Of a stretch of 64,000 nt of DNA, positions 33,024-41,938 are shown one piece after another. The stretch's first letter is position 1. Every line of letters starts with the position of its first letter. This DNA comes from Streptomyces sp. NBC_01549 (GTDB taxonomy: Bacteria > Actinomycetota > Actinomycetes > Streptomycetales > Streptomycetaceae), in assembly GCF_026339955.1 (NCBI RefSeq), contig NZ_JAPEPW010000005.1, positions 1 to 64,000 on the forward strand, given 5' to 3'. A model generated the notes under the pieces. It saw only the letters and a program-made list of their open reading frames with translations. It searched no databases and had not been told where the DNA came from. The position numbers and the translations under genes were made by a program.

Positions 33024-33710
33024 ATGCGCACAGCTCGAACCCGGATCACCGTTCCGCTCCTCGCCCTCGCCGCCGTGGCCGGCGTCCTGGTCGCGGCGGG
33101 CGGGCCAGCCCGCCCGGCAGCCGCCGCCCCGGCGTCGAGCGCCCTGGCTTCCGCCTCGGACACACCGACCGGAATCGACCCGCGCAGCCCCGGTCTCGCA
33201 CTGCGCAACGGTGCGGACCTCGCCCCGTCCAGGATTCTCGACCTCAGCTCGGAAGCCCACGGCATCAGCGAGGTAGTCGAGGACCAGGAGGGAGCCGAAC
33301 GCCGTGAGGACACAGGAACGGAGGTGACGTTCGACTTGCAGGCGGAGGTGCTCTTCGCGAAGGACAGCGCGCGGCTGAGCAGCTCGGCAACGTCCCGCAT
33401 CGCCTCCGTCGCCCGGGAGATACGGCCACGGCCGGGAACACAGGTCCGCGTGTACGGCTTCACCGACGACCTCGGGTCCTCCTCCCACGGCGACATTCTC
33501 TCCAGGCAGCGCGCCGTCGCCGTCCAGGGCGTGCTGGCCGAGGAACTGAGCGGCACAGCGGTCACCTTCGAGACGCGCGGGTTCGGCGAGAGGCGCCCGG
33601 CGGCCTCCAACGCCACCGAGGCCGGCCGCGAGAAGAACCGGCGGGTCGAGATCTCGTTCTCTCGCACAGCGGGTTCACAAAGTTCGTCCGGAGCTGCGAA
33701 CGCGCCCTGA
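33024..33710 (+). CDS. OmpA-family peptidoglycan-binding protein
   Basis: This is a 228-residue secreted or anchored protein. ATG 33024 follows GAGGTGAG; an in-frame GTG at 33012 is possible. The signal region is VPLLALAAVAGVLVAAGG. The C-terminal OmpA domain reads VTFDLQAEVLFAKDSARLSS, TQVRVYGFTDDLGSS, LSRQRAVAVQGVL, and FGERRPAASNATEAGREKNR, then RRVEI. This domain binds peptidoglycan. It probably anchors surface structures made by this locus. Confidence 0.88.
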   Translation: MRTARTRITVPLLALAAVAGVLVAAGGPARPAAAAPASSALASASDTPTGIDPRSPGLALRNGADLAPSRILDLSSEAHGISEVVEDQEGAERREDTGTEVTFDLQAEVLFAKDSARLSSSATSRIASVAREIRPRPGTQVRVYGFTDDLGSSSHGDILSRQRAVAVQGVLAEELSGTAVTFETRGFGERRPAASNATEAGREKNRRVEISFSRTAGSQSSSGAANAP

Positions 33711-33833
33711 GGTGTGCGGGAGTGACGAGCGAAGACACAGAACTACAAATCGACATCCGGTTCCGAAAGTGACCGGGTACGTCCCGAGTTGTACGAGTGA
33801 ACTCAAATATCAAGCTGGGAAGTTGACTGGCAT

Positions 33834-33863
33834 ATGCGTAACCTTGCGATCACGCAAACGCAT
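33834..33863. promoter_or_regulatory. nested dyad ATGCGT...TTGCG-ATCA-CGCAA...ACGCAT
   Basis: ATGCGT (33834-33839) pairs with ACGCAT (33858-33863), and inside them TTGCG (33844-33848) pairs with CGCAA (33853-33857). The dyad sits in the 245-bp gap about 95 bp upstream of the next start, in an AT-richer stretch. It is a likely operator or promoter element for the following operon. Confidence 0.5.
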
Positions 33864-33955
33864 TACCGCAGCTGGACCAGGCCGCGGTTCTGGCCCACCG
33901 CATGTCAGAGGGCCGGGGCGGCGGTCATCCGCACCGCGTCGTACGGGGAGACAAC

Positions 33956-34555
33956 GTGACAGCTACACAACGACGCTCGTCAGCGCACCATATCGCCGCT
34001 GTTCGCACCCGGAAGCACGCAACCGCCCTGCTCCTCGCCGGCAGTCTGCTGGCGCTGGCTGGTTGTAGCGACAGCGACACGGACACGTCGTCCAAGCCCA
34101 CTTCCACCCCGACGGCTGTCTCGCCGTCTCCCAGTTCCACCGTCGACGCCGAGGACGCCGCCGTCATCGCGGCGTACACCAGTTCCTGGGACGCGCAGAC
34201 CAAGGCCTACAGCAAGGCCTCCTCTGCGGGCACCGACCTGAAGAAGAACACCACCTTGAGGGCCCTGTTCGATATCGAGCATGACCTCGAGGTCATGCGG
34301 AAGGCCGGGCAGGTGACCACCGGAAAGCCGGTGATCAATCCGAAGGTCGTCAAGGTGACCGACGGCAAGATCCCCAAGGCCACGCTAACGGACTGCGTCG
34401 ACACGACGGACTGGATCCTGACAGACAAGGCCTCGAAGAAGCCGGTCCCGCTGCCCACGACGCGGCTCATCAAATACGTCAGCACCGCAACGCTTGAAAA
34501 GTGGGGGAAGTCGTGGATGGTCACGAAGTTGACCGCTCAAGAGCAAGCCTGCTAG
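33956..34555 (+). CDS. lipoprotein of unknown function
   Basis: This is a 199-residue protein from GTG 33956 (GGGGAG just upstream). The signal peptide ends in LALAGC, so it is a lipoprotein, followed by a Ser/Thr/Pro linker. The folded domain reads VIAAYTSSWDAQTKAYSKAS, then LRALFDIEHDLEVMRKAG, TLTDCVDTTDWILTD, LEKWGKSWMVTKLTAQEQAC. This resembles NTF2-like secreted accessory proteins common beside actinobacterial Tad loci. The exact role is unknown. Confidence 0.75.
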   Translation: MTATQRRSSAHHIAAVRTRKHATALLLAGSLLALAGCSDSDTDTSSKPTSTPTAVSPSPSSTVDAEDAAVIAAYTSSWDAQTKAYSKASSAGTDLKKNTTLRALFDIEHDLEVMRKAGQVTTGKPVINPKVVKVTDGKIPKATLTDCVDTTDWILTDKASKKPVPLPTTRLIKYVSTATLEKWGKSWMVTKLTAQEQAC

Positions 34556-35400
34556 CCCGGCGCCTCGCCGCACTCACCGGCGCCCTCGCCCTGGCCTCGG
34601 CGGGCGTCGCGCACGCCGGCGATGGTCCCGATGTCGGTGGCGGAAAGTGCCAGGTCATCAAGTTCTGCGTCGACGTCGGTGTTGGTGACGAGACCGGCGG
34701 CAGCGGCGGGCAGGCGGGTGGCTCACAAGGCGGCGGAGACAGCGGCGACAGCAAGGTGGAGTGCAAGTACACCAAGGTCGATCCGAAGCCTCCGGCCGCC
34801 TGGCCGGGGTGGAAGGGCGCCGACCCCAAGAAGAACGACGTGTACTTCTACGGGTGCACGGACGGCGGCCAGAACAACCCGGACGGCTTTGTGGTCGTGC
34901 CGCTGGGGCAGCCTCCGGTGCCGCAGGTCGACCCGCGGGTGCTGGCCCAGCGCGCGGTCGACTCCATGACGCTGCTCGGCCCGGACATCGCCAGCCCGCG
35001 CGCGGCCGGGAAGTACACCGTGGGTGTACCGATGTGGATGTGGGTCAACCAGAGCGCCACGACCTACGGTCCTAACACCGCGTCGGCCACGGCGGGCGGG
35101 ATCACCGTCACCGCGACCGCGAAGGTGTCGAAGATCGTGTGGGCGATGGGCGACGGTGGCTCCGTGACGTGCAACGGCCCCGGCACGCCCTATACGTCGT
35201 CCGAGGGCATGGCCCAGTCCCCGACCTGCGGACACGTGTACTCCAAGACCTCGGCCGGTGCCCAGAACGCCAAGTTCCCGGTGACCGCGACCTCGACGTG
35301 GACGATCAACTGGCAGGGCGGCGGACAAGCCGGCCAGCTCACCGAGGTCCGGCAGACCAACGTGCAGGTGGCTATCGGCGAAGTCCAGGTCGTCAGGTAA
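34513..35400 (+). CDS. secreted protein, Tad-locus accessory
   Basis: This is a 295-residue protein. GTG 34513 (GGGGGAAG upstream) lies inside the end of the previous gene; GTG 34501 is an alternative. The signal peptide ends GVAHA before GDGPDV. A Gly/Ser-rich linker with four Cys follows, then a beta-rich domain: TVGVPMWMWVNQSATTYGP, ITVTATAKVSKIVWAMGDGG, SVTCNGPGTPY, CGHVYSKTS, TSTWTINWQGGG. Immunoglobulin/PKD-like folds look this way. It is probably a surface or pilus-associated protein; the family name is unknown. Confidence 0.72.
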   Translation: MDGHEVDRSRASLLARRLAALTGALALASAGVAHAGDGPDVGGGKCQVIKFCVDVGVGDETGGSGGQAGGSQGGGDSGDSKVECKYTKVDPKPPAAWPGWKGADPKKNDVYFYGCTDGGQNNPDGFVVVPLGQPPVPQVDPRVLAQRAVDSMTLLGPDIASPRAAGKYTVGVPMWMWVNQSATTYGPNTASATAGGITVTATAKVSKIVWAMGDGGSVTCNGPGTPYTSSEGMAQSPTCGHVYSKTSAGAQNAKFPVTATSTWTINWQGGGQAGQLTEVRQTNVQVAIGEVQVVR

Positions 35401-35421
35401 CGCCGCCGGAAGGACAGAACG

Positions 35422-36126
35422 GTGAGCAAGACCCAAGAACGTGTAGACACATCCCCGAACGGCCTCCCCCAGCAGGGACGCGTGGCCGGACCGGTAACCC
35501 CACCCCGGGTGTCGGCGCGCAGGCGACGACCAGGTGTCATCGCCCTGTCGCTGGCGCTGATCGCCGCCGGAGGCGCCGGAGTTGCCGTCCTGCTGCTCCA
35601 AGTCGGCAACCGTACGGACGTGGTGACCGTGGTCCGCGACGTCCAGGTCGGCCAGGTCCTCACCGAGGACGACCTGGGCCAGGCGTCACTCGCCCTGGAC
35701 CCGGCCGTCAAGGCGGTGCGCGCCGACGACCTGAAGTCGGTGGTTGGCAAGCGGGCCGCCGTGGAGCTCAAGCCCGGATCCCTGCTCGCCCCCTCGCAGG
35801 TGACGAAGGACAACCTGGTGAAGGCCGGCGAGCAGTTGGTTCCGATCGGCCTGGATCCCAAGCAGATCCCGGCTACCGCTCTGGTGCCGGGCCAGAAGGT
35901 CAAGCTGGTGCACGTCCCGGCCCAGGGCACCACGGACACTGGCAAGACGTCCGACGCCGCGCCGCAGACCATCGACGGCCGGGTCGTGAAGGCGTCCGGC
36001 GCCGCCCCCGGCACGGGAGTCGTGGTCGTCGACGTCGCCACCGCAGCGACCGACGGCCCCACGGCCGCCGCATGGGAAGCCGCCGGGACTCTGCGCCTGG
36101 TCCTCGCTGCTCCGGACGGTAACTGA
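35422..36126 (+). CDS. cpaB: SAF-domain pilus assembly protein (CpaB/RcpC-like)
   Basis: This is a 234-residue protein with one N-terminal membrane helix (GVIALSLALIAAGGAGVAVLLLQ). Outside is a SAF domain: VVTVVRDVQVGQVLTEDDLG, then VVGKRAAVELKPGSLLAPSQ, and ALVPGQKVKLVHVP. This is CpaB/RcpC, the periplasmic or wall-side component of Tad pili. The stop overlaps the next ATG by one base (TGATG). Confidence 0.85.
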   Translation: MSKTQERVDTSPNGLPQQGRVAGPVTPPRVSARRRRPGVIALSLALIAAGGAGVAVLLLQVGNRTDVVTVVRDVQVGQVLTEDDLGQASLALDPAVKAVRADDLKSVVGKRAAVELKPGSLLAPSQVTKDNLVKAGEQLVPIGLDPKQIPATALVPGQKVKLVHVPAQGTTDTGKTSDAAPQTIDGRVVKASGAAPGTGVVVVDVATAATDGPTAAAWEAAGTLRLVLAAPDGN

Positions 36127-36935
36127 TGGCTGTCATCGCGCTCGCAGGGTGCAGCGGGGCGCCCGGCGTGACCACGAGCGCCCTCGCCCTGCTGCTGTCA
36201 TGGCCGCTGGACCCGGACCGGCGGATGATCCTGGCCGAATGCGACCCGGATGGTTCGGCCGTGCTGCACGGTCTGCTGCAGGGCTCCCTCGGCGACCGGT
36301 ACGGGCTGCGCAACCTCTCGGTCGCCGCCCGCAAGGGCGAGTTCAGCGATGCCTTCTGGCGGCAGCTGATCGAACTGAACGTCGAGGAGGGCCACCGGCT
36401 GCTGCTGCCCGGCATCACGGACCCCGCGCAGTCGGCGAGCCTCGGCTCGGTCTGGAAGATCCTGGCGCAGATGTTCCGCGGCATCGAGGCCGAGAGCGGC
36501 CACGACGTTCTGATCGACCTCGGCCGCCGAGGGGCGTACGGGCCATCCGGGGTCCTGGCCGAGCAGGCCGACGCCGTGTTCGTGGTGGTCCGCAACACCC
36601 TGCGCTGCCTGCAGGCAGCGGAGGGCCGGGTGCGCGCGCTGGAAGAGCGCGTCGGTGACGTCAGCGTGCTGATGATCAACGAGGGCCCGTATCCCGCAGG
36701 CGAGGTGCAGCGCGTTCTGCAGGTGCCGGTGATCGCCACTCTGCCGTACGCGCCGGACGACGCCCGTGTGCTGTCCGACGGTGCCGAGCAGCCCCGTCGC
36801 TTCACCAAGTCGCCCCTGATGAAAGCCGCCCGCACGAGCAGCACGCTGATTCTCCAGCGGGCCGCCATGCGCCGGGCCCGCCTCGATCCACGCGGCCTGC
36901 GCGCAGCAGGCGGGGAGGTGACTTATGCAGGCTAG
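36126..36935 (+). CDS. CpaE/TadZ-like ParA-family protein without canonical P-loop
   Basis: This is a 269-residue MinD/ParA-fold protein starting MAVIALAGCSGAPGVTTSAL. The P-loop lacks the lysines of KGGxGKT (it reads GAPGVTT), so ATP hydrolysis may be lost. Later strands match: ILAECDPDGSAV, DVLIDLGRRG, AVFVVVRNTLRCLQAAEG, SVLMINEGPY. Its place between CpaB and TadA fits a TadZ/CpaE localisation factor. It overlaps the next gene by 11 bases. Confidence 0.8.
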   Translation: MAVIALAGCSGAPGVTTSALALLLSWPLDPDRRMILAECDPDGSAVLHGLLQGSLGDRYGLRNLSVAARKGEFSDAFWRQLIELNVEEGHRLLLPGITDPAQSASLGSVWKILAQMFRGIEAESGHDVLIDLGRRGAYGPSGVLAEQADAVFVVVRNTLRCLQAAEGRVRALEERVGDVSVLMINEGPYPAGEVQRVLQVPVIATLPYAPDDARVLSDGAEQPRRFTKSPLMKAARTSSTLILQRAAMRRARLDPRGLRAAGGEVTYAG

Positions 36936-38412
36936 GCCTCTGCACCCCGACCCCTCGGTGGCACCGCTGGCACAGGAGTGGACGCAGCAGACCAACGGCA
37001 CACCGTCACCTGCCGGTGCCGCCTCGAGTACGCAGGTGCTCGGCACCGCGGCTCCGCAGATCACCGTCGACTACCGGCAGGCCCGGGACATCGCGTCCCA
37101 GGTCGCCAAGCAGCGCGAGGAACTCCTCAAGACCAAGCCCGACATGGACCGGGAGAGCGAGGAGCAGCGCTGCCTGAACTGGATCGCCGAGGCCGTCGCG
37201 CTGTGGTCGGATGCCCAGGCGATGACGCCGCAGCAGGACGAGGCGCTGCGCCGCGCCGTGTACGACCTGCTGTTCCGGGCCGGGCGGCTCCAGCCGTATC
37301 TGGACGATGACCGGGTCGAGGACATCATCATCCAGGGCCCGCACGAGGTGTGGCTCGACTACGGCGACGGCGAGCGCCGCCGGGTCGGCCCGATCGCGGA
37401 CTCCGAAGAGGAACTGCTGGAGCTGCTGCGGGAGTTGGCCCGCGGCTCCGGGCACAGCGAGCGCACCATCTCCACCGCGAACCCCACCCTCGCCCTGTCT
37501 CTGCAGGACGGCTCACGTCTCCAGGCCATCACGGGGCTCGGGCCGATGACCTATGCGGTCATCCGCCGGCACCGGGTCTCCCACGCGAATCTCGACGACC
37601 TCGTACGGCTGGGCACCATCGACCCGATCCTGCGGGAGTTCCTCGGTGCGTGTGTCCGCGCGGAGAAGAACATCATGATCGCGGGGAAGCAGAAGGCCGG
37701 GAAGACCACCCTCCTGCGGGCGATGCTCAAGGAGTTCGACCCCGAGACGCGGTTTGCGACCATCCAGACCGAGGACGAGCTGTTCGCCCACGCCAACGGC
37801 TACCACCGGCAGGTCGTCTCCCTGGTGGGCCGCGAGTCCAACGGGGAGAAGGACGTCACCGGACGCGGCGCTGGTGAGGTCACGCTGCTGGACCTGATGC
37901 ACCCGGCGCTGCGGATGTCGCTGGAGCGGATCGTGGTCGGTGAGGTCCGCGGTCCCGAAGTCGTCGCCATGATGCAGGCGTTGACGAACGGGTCGGGCGG
38001 CAACCTGTGCACGATCCACGCGCGTCGCCCGGACATCATCTTCGACCGGATCGCCGAGTTGTACGCGCTCGCCCAGGAGAACCTGTCCGAGCAGCTCGCC
38101 TACCGGCAGACCGCCAACGGCCTGGACTTCATCGTGTACGTCGACATGACGGATGAGACGCAGATCGGTGGCCGCCGCCACCGCTATGTCTCCCACATCC
38201 TGGAACTGACCGGGATCGGCGAGAACGGGCGGCCCGCCACCAACTCGGTCTTCTCCCCCGGCAGCGAGTGGGGAGACCTGCGGGCAGTGCCCCGGATGGA
38301 CCCGGGCTGTATCGACGACCTGCGCCGCGTCGGCTTCGACTCGGGACTGCTGCAACAGCCCTACGGGGCCTGGCCGGCGCCGCTGCCGCTGAAGGTGGGG
38401 GCGGGCCGATGA
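36925..38412 (+). CDS. tadA: TadA/CpaF-type secretion ATPase
   Basis: This is a 495-residue hexameric ATPase. The N-domain reads RVEDIIIQGPHEVWLDYG. Walker A is GKQKAGKTTL at about 254-263. The Asp box is ATIQTEDELF and the Walker B region ERIVVGEVRGPEVVAMMQAL, followed by the His box GGNLCTIHARRP. It drives polymerisation of Flp pili. The next gene starts four bases before its stop. Confidence 0.92.
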   Translation: MQARPLHPDPSVAPLAQEWTQQTNGTPSPAGAASSTQVLGTAAPQITVDYRQARDIASQVAKQREELLKTKPDMDRESEEQRCLNWIAEAVALWSDAQAMTPQQDEALRRAVYDLLFRAGRLQPYLDDDRVEDIIIQGPHEVWLDYGDGERRRVGPIADSEEELLELLRELARGSGHSERTISTANPTLALSLQDGSRLQAITGLGPMTYAVIRRHRVSHANLDDLVRLGTIDPILREFLGACVRAEKNIMIAGKQKAGKTTLLRAMLKEFDPETRFATIQTEDELFAHANGYHRQVVSLVGRESNGEKDVTGRGAGEVTLLDLMHPALRMSLERIVVGEVRGPEVVAMMQALTNGSGGNLCTIHARRPDIIFDRIAELYALAQENLSEQLAYRQTANGLDFIVYVDMTDETQIGGRRHRYVSHILELTGIGENGRPATNSVFSPGSEWGDLRAVPRMDPGCIDDLRRVGFDSGLLQQPYGAWPAPLPLKVGAGR

Positions 38413-39362
38413 CGCTGCTGTTCGGGCTGCTGTGCGGCATGGCCGTGGTCGGCGGGCTGGTCGGTGTCGTGGCGGGTCTCGTGGGCACCACGGCGCCGCG
38501 CCGGGCCCCGCTGCACCGGCGCTGGCAGGCGGCCCTGCGCGGTGGGCGGAACCAGAGCGAGGACACCCGGATGCGACGGCGGACGCTCATGGTCGCGGCC
38601 GTCGTGGTCTTTGTGACCGTGTGGCTGGTCTCGGGGAACTTCGTCGGCGCTGCGCTGCTGGGCGCCGGCGTCATCGGCGTGCCCTGGCTGATCACCCCGG
38701 CGCAGATGGCACAGGACCGCATCGGTCAACTGGAGGCGCTGAGCGAGTGGACGCAGCGGCTCGCCGGCCTGCTGAGGCTGGGCATGGGCCTGGAACAGGC
38801 GATGGTCACCAGCCGTCAGGGGGCGCCGGACGAACTCGCCCCGCAGATCGTCAACCTGTCCGACCGGCTGCGGCTGGGCTGGCGGCCGGATGGAGCGCTC
38901 CGCGCGTTCGCCGAAGAGCTGGACGATGTCACCTCGGACAAGGTGGTCGCCGCGCTCATCCTGTCGGTCAACGACCGCGGTCCGGGTCTGGCTCAGGCCC
39001 TGGAGGACTTGGCGGGCACCGTCCGCGAAGAGGTCGCCAAGAAGCGCGCCATCGAGGCGGACCGGGCGAAGCCGCGCACCACTGTGCGGTGGATGACCAT
39101 CATCACCGTGGGTGTCGTGGTGGCCGGGTTCTTCGTGCCGTCCTACACGAAGCCGTACTCCACGCTCCTGGGACAGCTCGTGCTCGCCTTCCTGACGGCC
39201 GGATTCGTCGGCGTGCTCGCCCTGATGCGGCAGCTGGGCAACTTCCGGCGCATCCCGCGCTTCCTGGTCACCGACCCGAGCAGCACCGTCCGTCTGCCTG
39301 CGGCCGCGCTGGAGCCGGACCTGCCCATCGCTGCCCGCGAGCCGGAAGGAGTCACCACGTGA
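38409..39362 (+). CDS. tadB: TadB-like pilus platform protein
   Basis: This is a 317-residue polytopic protein from ATG 38409. The type II secretion F domain is in the middle: RLAGLLRLGMGLEQAMVTSR, LSDRLRLGWRPDGALRAF, VVAALILSVNDRGPGLAQAL. Membrane helices lie at about 1-25, 60-95, 233-255 and 262-280. Works with TadC as the inner-membrane platform. ATGA coupling on both sides. Confidence 0.88.
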   Translation: MTLLFGLLCGMAVVGGLVGVVAGLVGTTAPRRAPLHRRWQAALRGGRNQSEDTRMRRRTLMVAAVVVFVTVWLVSGNFVGAALLGAGVIGVPWLITPAQMAQDRIGQLEALSEWTQRLAGLLRLGMGLEQAMVTSRQGAPDELAPQIVNLSDRLRLGWRPDGALRAFAEELDDVTSDKVVAALILSVNDRGPGLAQALEDLAGTVREEVAKKRAIEADRAKPRTTVRWMTIITVGVVVAGFFVPSYTKPYSTLLGQLVLAFLTAGFVGVLALMRQLGNFRRIPRFLVTDPSSTVRLPAAALEPDLPIAAREPEGVTT

Positions 39363-40243
39363 ACCTGATCCCCGTTGTTCTGACCGGCGGCACGGTCGGC
39401 GCCGGCGTCGCTCTGCTGATCCGGGAACTCCTGCAGCCCCAGCCCGCGTTGGGGCCGGCTCTGAAGCGCAGTGCCCCGGCGACCCTGACGATGCCTGAGC
39501 CGGAGCTGGACCGCGAGGAGGTCTGGGGCCGGTGGCTGCTGGCCCGCCTGGAGCGGCTTCCGGGCGTGCGGGTCCCCACCACGAACCTGGCCCTGCTCGG
39601 TCAGGGGCCGGGCCAGTTCATGCTCAAGAAGGTCGCGCTCGCCGCGCTGGGTCTGCTCTGCCCGGTGATCGCGACGGTTCCGTGGATCATCGCGGGTGTG
39701 GGCCTGCCGTTTTATGTGCCCGCCGTCGTCGGACTCCTCGTCGCGGCCCTGCTGTTCATCACGCCCGATCTCGCGGTGCGGGACCAGGCCAAGCGGGCAC
39801 GGGAGGAATTCGCGCACGCCCTGTCCGCCTACCTCGACCTGGTCGCGCTCAAGCGGGCCGCCGACGCCGGTCCCGCCGAGGCGCTGGAGAAGGCCGCCGA
39901 GGTCGGCGAGGGCTGGCCCTTCCTGTTTCTGCAGGGGGCGCTGCGCCGGGCCCGGCTGGAGAAAATCCCGCCGTATCAGGCGCTCACGGAGTTGTCCGCC
40001 CAGTACGAACTGCCCGTCCTGGACGACGTCGCCGACATCATGCGCGGCAGCGCCACCGACGGCGCCGCCGTCTACAAGGCGCTGCGGGCCCGGACCGGGG
40101 CGCTCAACGCCGAACTGCTCGCGGATCAGGCCGCCGAGGCGAACACGGCCAGCGAGAAGATGACCGCGCCGGGGGCCCTGTTGGCCGTTTTGGTCATGCT
40201 GCTGATGGCTTTCCCCGCGGTGATCCGCATGCTGACCGTCTGA
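39359..40243 (+). CDS. tadC: TadC-like pilus platform protein
   Basis: This is a 294-residue polytopic protein from GTG 39359. Two membrane helices near 95-135 and one at the end (GALLAVLVMLLMAFPAVIRM) flank a T2SSF domain (FAHALSAYLDLVALKRAADA, EKIPPYQALTELSAQY, VLDDVADIMRGSATDGAAVY). It is paired with TadB and coupled to it by overlap. Confidence 0.87.
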   Translation: MNLIPVVLTGGTVGAGVALLIRELLQPQPALGPALKRSAPATLTMPEPELDREEVWGRWLLARLERLPGVRVPTTNLALLGQGPGQFMLKKVALAALGLLCPVIATVPWIIAGVGLPFYVPAVVGLLVAALLFITPDLAVRDQAKRAREEFAHALSAYLDLVALKRAADAGPAEALEKAAEVGEGWPFLFLQGALRRARLEKIPPYQALTELSAQYELPVLDDVADIMRGSATDGAAVYKALRARTGALNAELLADQAAEANTASEKMTAPGALLAVLVMLLMAFPAVIRMLTV

Positions 40244-40282
40244 GATCACCAACTCGTTCAACGCTCCAGAGAGGTACGGAAC

Positions 40283-40603
40283 ATGAAGCACACCGCAGCC
40301 CGCACCCGTCGTGCTGTGCTCCGCGCGACCACGCACTCGCGCAGCGGCCCGGACACCGCGTCCCGGGGACCGGGGCGTGCCCGCCGGGGGACGCGTGCCT
40401 GGGCACGCGCGAACCGTGCGGTCATCCGGCTGACCGCGCGCGTGCAGGAAGGCCTCCAGGAGGCCGCCCGTCGGCCGGACCGTGGCGACATCTCCACCAC
40501 GACCGTCATCATCTGGGTGGCCGCCGTCACCGGTGCCGTCCTCATCGCCGGGACCATCGCCGTCGTGATCGCCAAGTACAACGGCAAGCTCAACGGGCTG
40601 TGA
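40283..40603 (+). CDS. small single-pass protein, pilin-like
   Basis: This is a 106-residue protein: 70 basic residues, then one membrane helix (ISTTTVIIWVAAVTGAVLIAGTI as 20-odd residues) and a short tail. The position between TadC and TadE-like genes is where Flp pilin or a small accessory is found. The hydrophobic segment at the C-terminal side, with no Gly-Glu prepilin site, differs from classic Flp pilins. Its role is inferred only from context. Confidence 0.62.
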   Translation: MKHTAARTRRAVLRATTHSRSGPDTASRGPGRARRGTRAWARANRAVIRLTARVQEGLQEAARRPDRGDISTTTVIIWVAAVTGAVLIAGTIAVVIAKYNGKLNGL

Positions 40604-41028
40604 TGAAGCCTCCCGAGCGGCTGACGGACTGGTGGCAGGGGCGACGATGGCGCGACGACCGCGGGGACACCAGCATCCAGATGGCGATCATCTTCCCGTT
40701 CGTGCTGCTCGCCACGGTCGCCGTCATCCAGGCCTCCATGTGGTACTACGCCCGGCAGATCGCCCTGACCGCTGCCCGCGAGGGCCTCACCGCCGCCCGC
40801 GCGTACCAGTCGAGCCCGGCCGCGGGTGCCGCCCAGGCACAGGACGTGCTGGGGCGCAGCGCGGGGGACAGCCTGCGCGGCTACAGCGTCTCCGCCAGCA
40901 GTGACGGGCAGCGGGTGCGGGTCCAGGTGTCCGGCACGGCCCTGTCGATGATCCCGGGTGTGTCAGGCCTGCAGATCACGCAGTCGGCGTCCGGTCCCCT
41001 GGAGCGCTGGACCGTACCGGGGGAGTGA
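40603..41028 (+). CDS. TadE-like pseudopilin
   Basis: This is a 141-residue protein from ATG 40603, overlapping the previous stop. The TadE segment reads DRGDTSIQMAIIFPFVLLAT, then VIQASMWYYARQIALTAARE. The rest is a beta-rich domain (YSVSASSDGQRVRVQVSGTA). It is a minor pseudopilin of the Tad system. Confidence 0.8.
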   Translation: MKPPERLTDWWQGRRWRDDRGDTSIQMAIIFPFVLLATVAVIQASMWYYARQIALTAAREGLTAARAYQSSPAAGAAQAQDVLGRSAGDSLRGYSVSASSDGQRVRVQVSGTALSMIPGVSGLQITQSASGPLERWTVPGE

Positions 41029-41486
41029 AGCGCGTGCGATCCATGGCCCGTTGGGCTCGCAGACTCCGCAGTGATGAGGGGAGCGCCGCGATCGAGGCGG
41101 CGATCGTCCTGCCAGCGTTGATCATGTTCCTGTGCATGGCGATCGCCGGCGGCCGGATCGTCACTTCCGGCGCGAAGATCGACTCTGCGGCGGAGGATGC
41201 GGCGAGGGAGGCGTCCATCCACCGTACGGCCGCTGCCGCACAGGGCGCCGCGCAGTCGGCGGCCGCGGAGTCCCTGGACGATCAGGGCATCAAGTGCGCC
41301 TCGACGTCCGTCAGTATCAACACCGGCGGTCTCAGTGTGCCGGTCGGGCAGGTCGGCACGGTCACCGTGACCGTGACCTGCACGGTCAATCTGGCAGACC
41401 TCCTGCTTCCGGGCGTGCCAGGGGCCAAGACCCTCACGTCGACGGCGACCTCGGTAGTGGACCAGTACAGGCAGCGGGGTGACTGA
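41025..41486 (+). CDS. TadE/TadG-family protein
   Basis: This is a 153-residue protein from GTG 41025 (overlap). The hallmark is DEGSAAIEAAIVLPALIMFL, a TadE signature with the Glu after the prepilin-like Gly. A helix (GAKIDSAAEDAAREASIHRT) and a beta domain with two Cys follow. It is a second minor pseudopilin. Confidence 0.8.
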   Translation: MKRVRSMARWARRLRSDEGSAAIEAAIVLPALIMFLCMAIAGGRIVTSGAKIDSAAEDAAREASIHRTAAAAQGAAQSAAAESLDDQGIKCASTSVSINTGGLSVPVGQVGTVTVTVTCTVNLADLLLPGVPGAKTLTSTATSVVDQYRQRGD

Positions 41487-41938
41487 TGATCTTCCGTCGG
41501 ATGTGCCTGCGGCGGACACGGCTGGACGACCGGGGAGGCGTCACCGTGTTCGTCGCCGTGTGCGTCATCGCGCTGATCGGGATCATCGGCGTCGCCGTCG
41601 ACGGCGGCAGCAAGATGCGGGCCACGGAACGCGCGGACTACATCGCCGGCGAAGCCGCGCGGGCAGGCGGGCAGGCCATCGATCCTGCCGACGCGATCAG
41701 CGGGAGGGGGGTCGTCGTGGATCCGCAGGCCGCGGCCGCCGCAGCGCAGGCCTACTTGCGCTCCGCCGGTGCCACCGGCACGGTCAGCGTGTCCGGCGAC
41801 GACAAGACCCTCACCGTCACGGTCACCGGCTCGTACGACACGAAGTTCTTGTCGGTGGTGGGGATCGGCTCTCTGTCGGTGTCCGGACACGGCAAGGCCA
41901 CCCTCCTGCATGGCGTCACGGCTCCCGAAGGAAATTGA
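41486..41938 (+). CDS. TadG-like protein
   Basis: This is a 150-residue protein from ATG 41486, sharing its first base with the previous stop. It starts DDRGGVTVFVAVCVIALIG, the TadG/Flp N-terminal helix, then VDGGSKMRATERADYIAGEA and a beta-rich end. It is the third in the row of pseudopilin-type genes. It is coupled to the next gene by TGATG. Confidence 0.77.
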   Translation: MIFRRMCLRRTRLDDRGGVTVFVAVCVIALIGIIGVAVDGGSKMRATERADYIAGEAARAGGQAIDPADAISGRGVVVDPQAAAAAAQAYLRSAGATGTVSVSGDDKTLTVTVTGSYDTKFLSVVGIGSLSVSGHGKATLLHGVTAPEGN

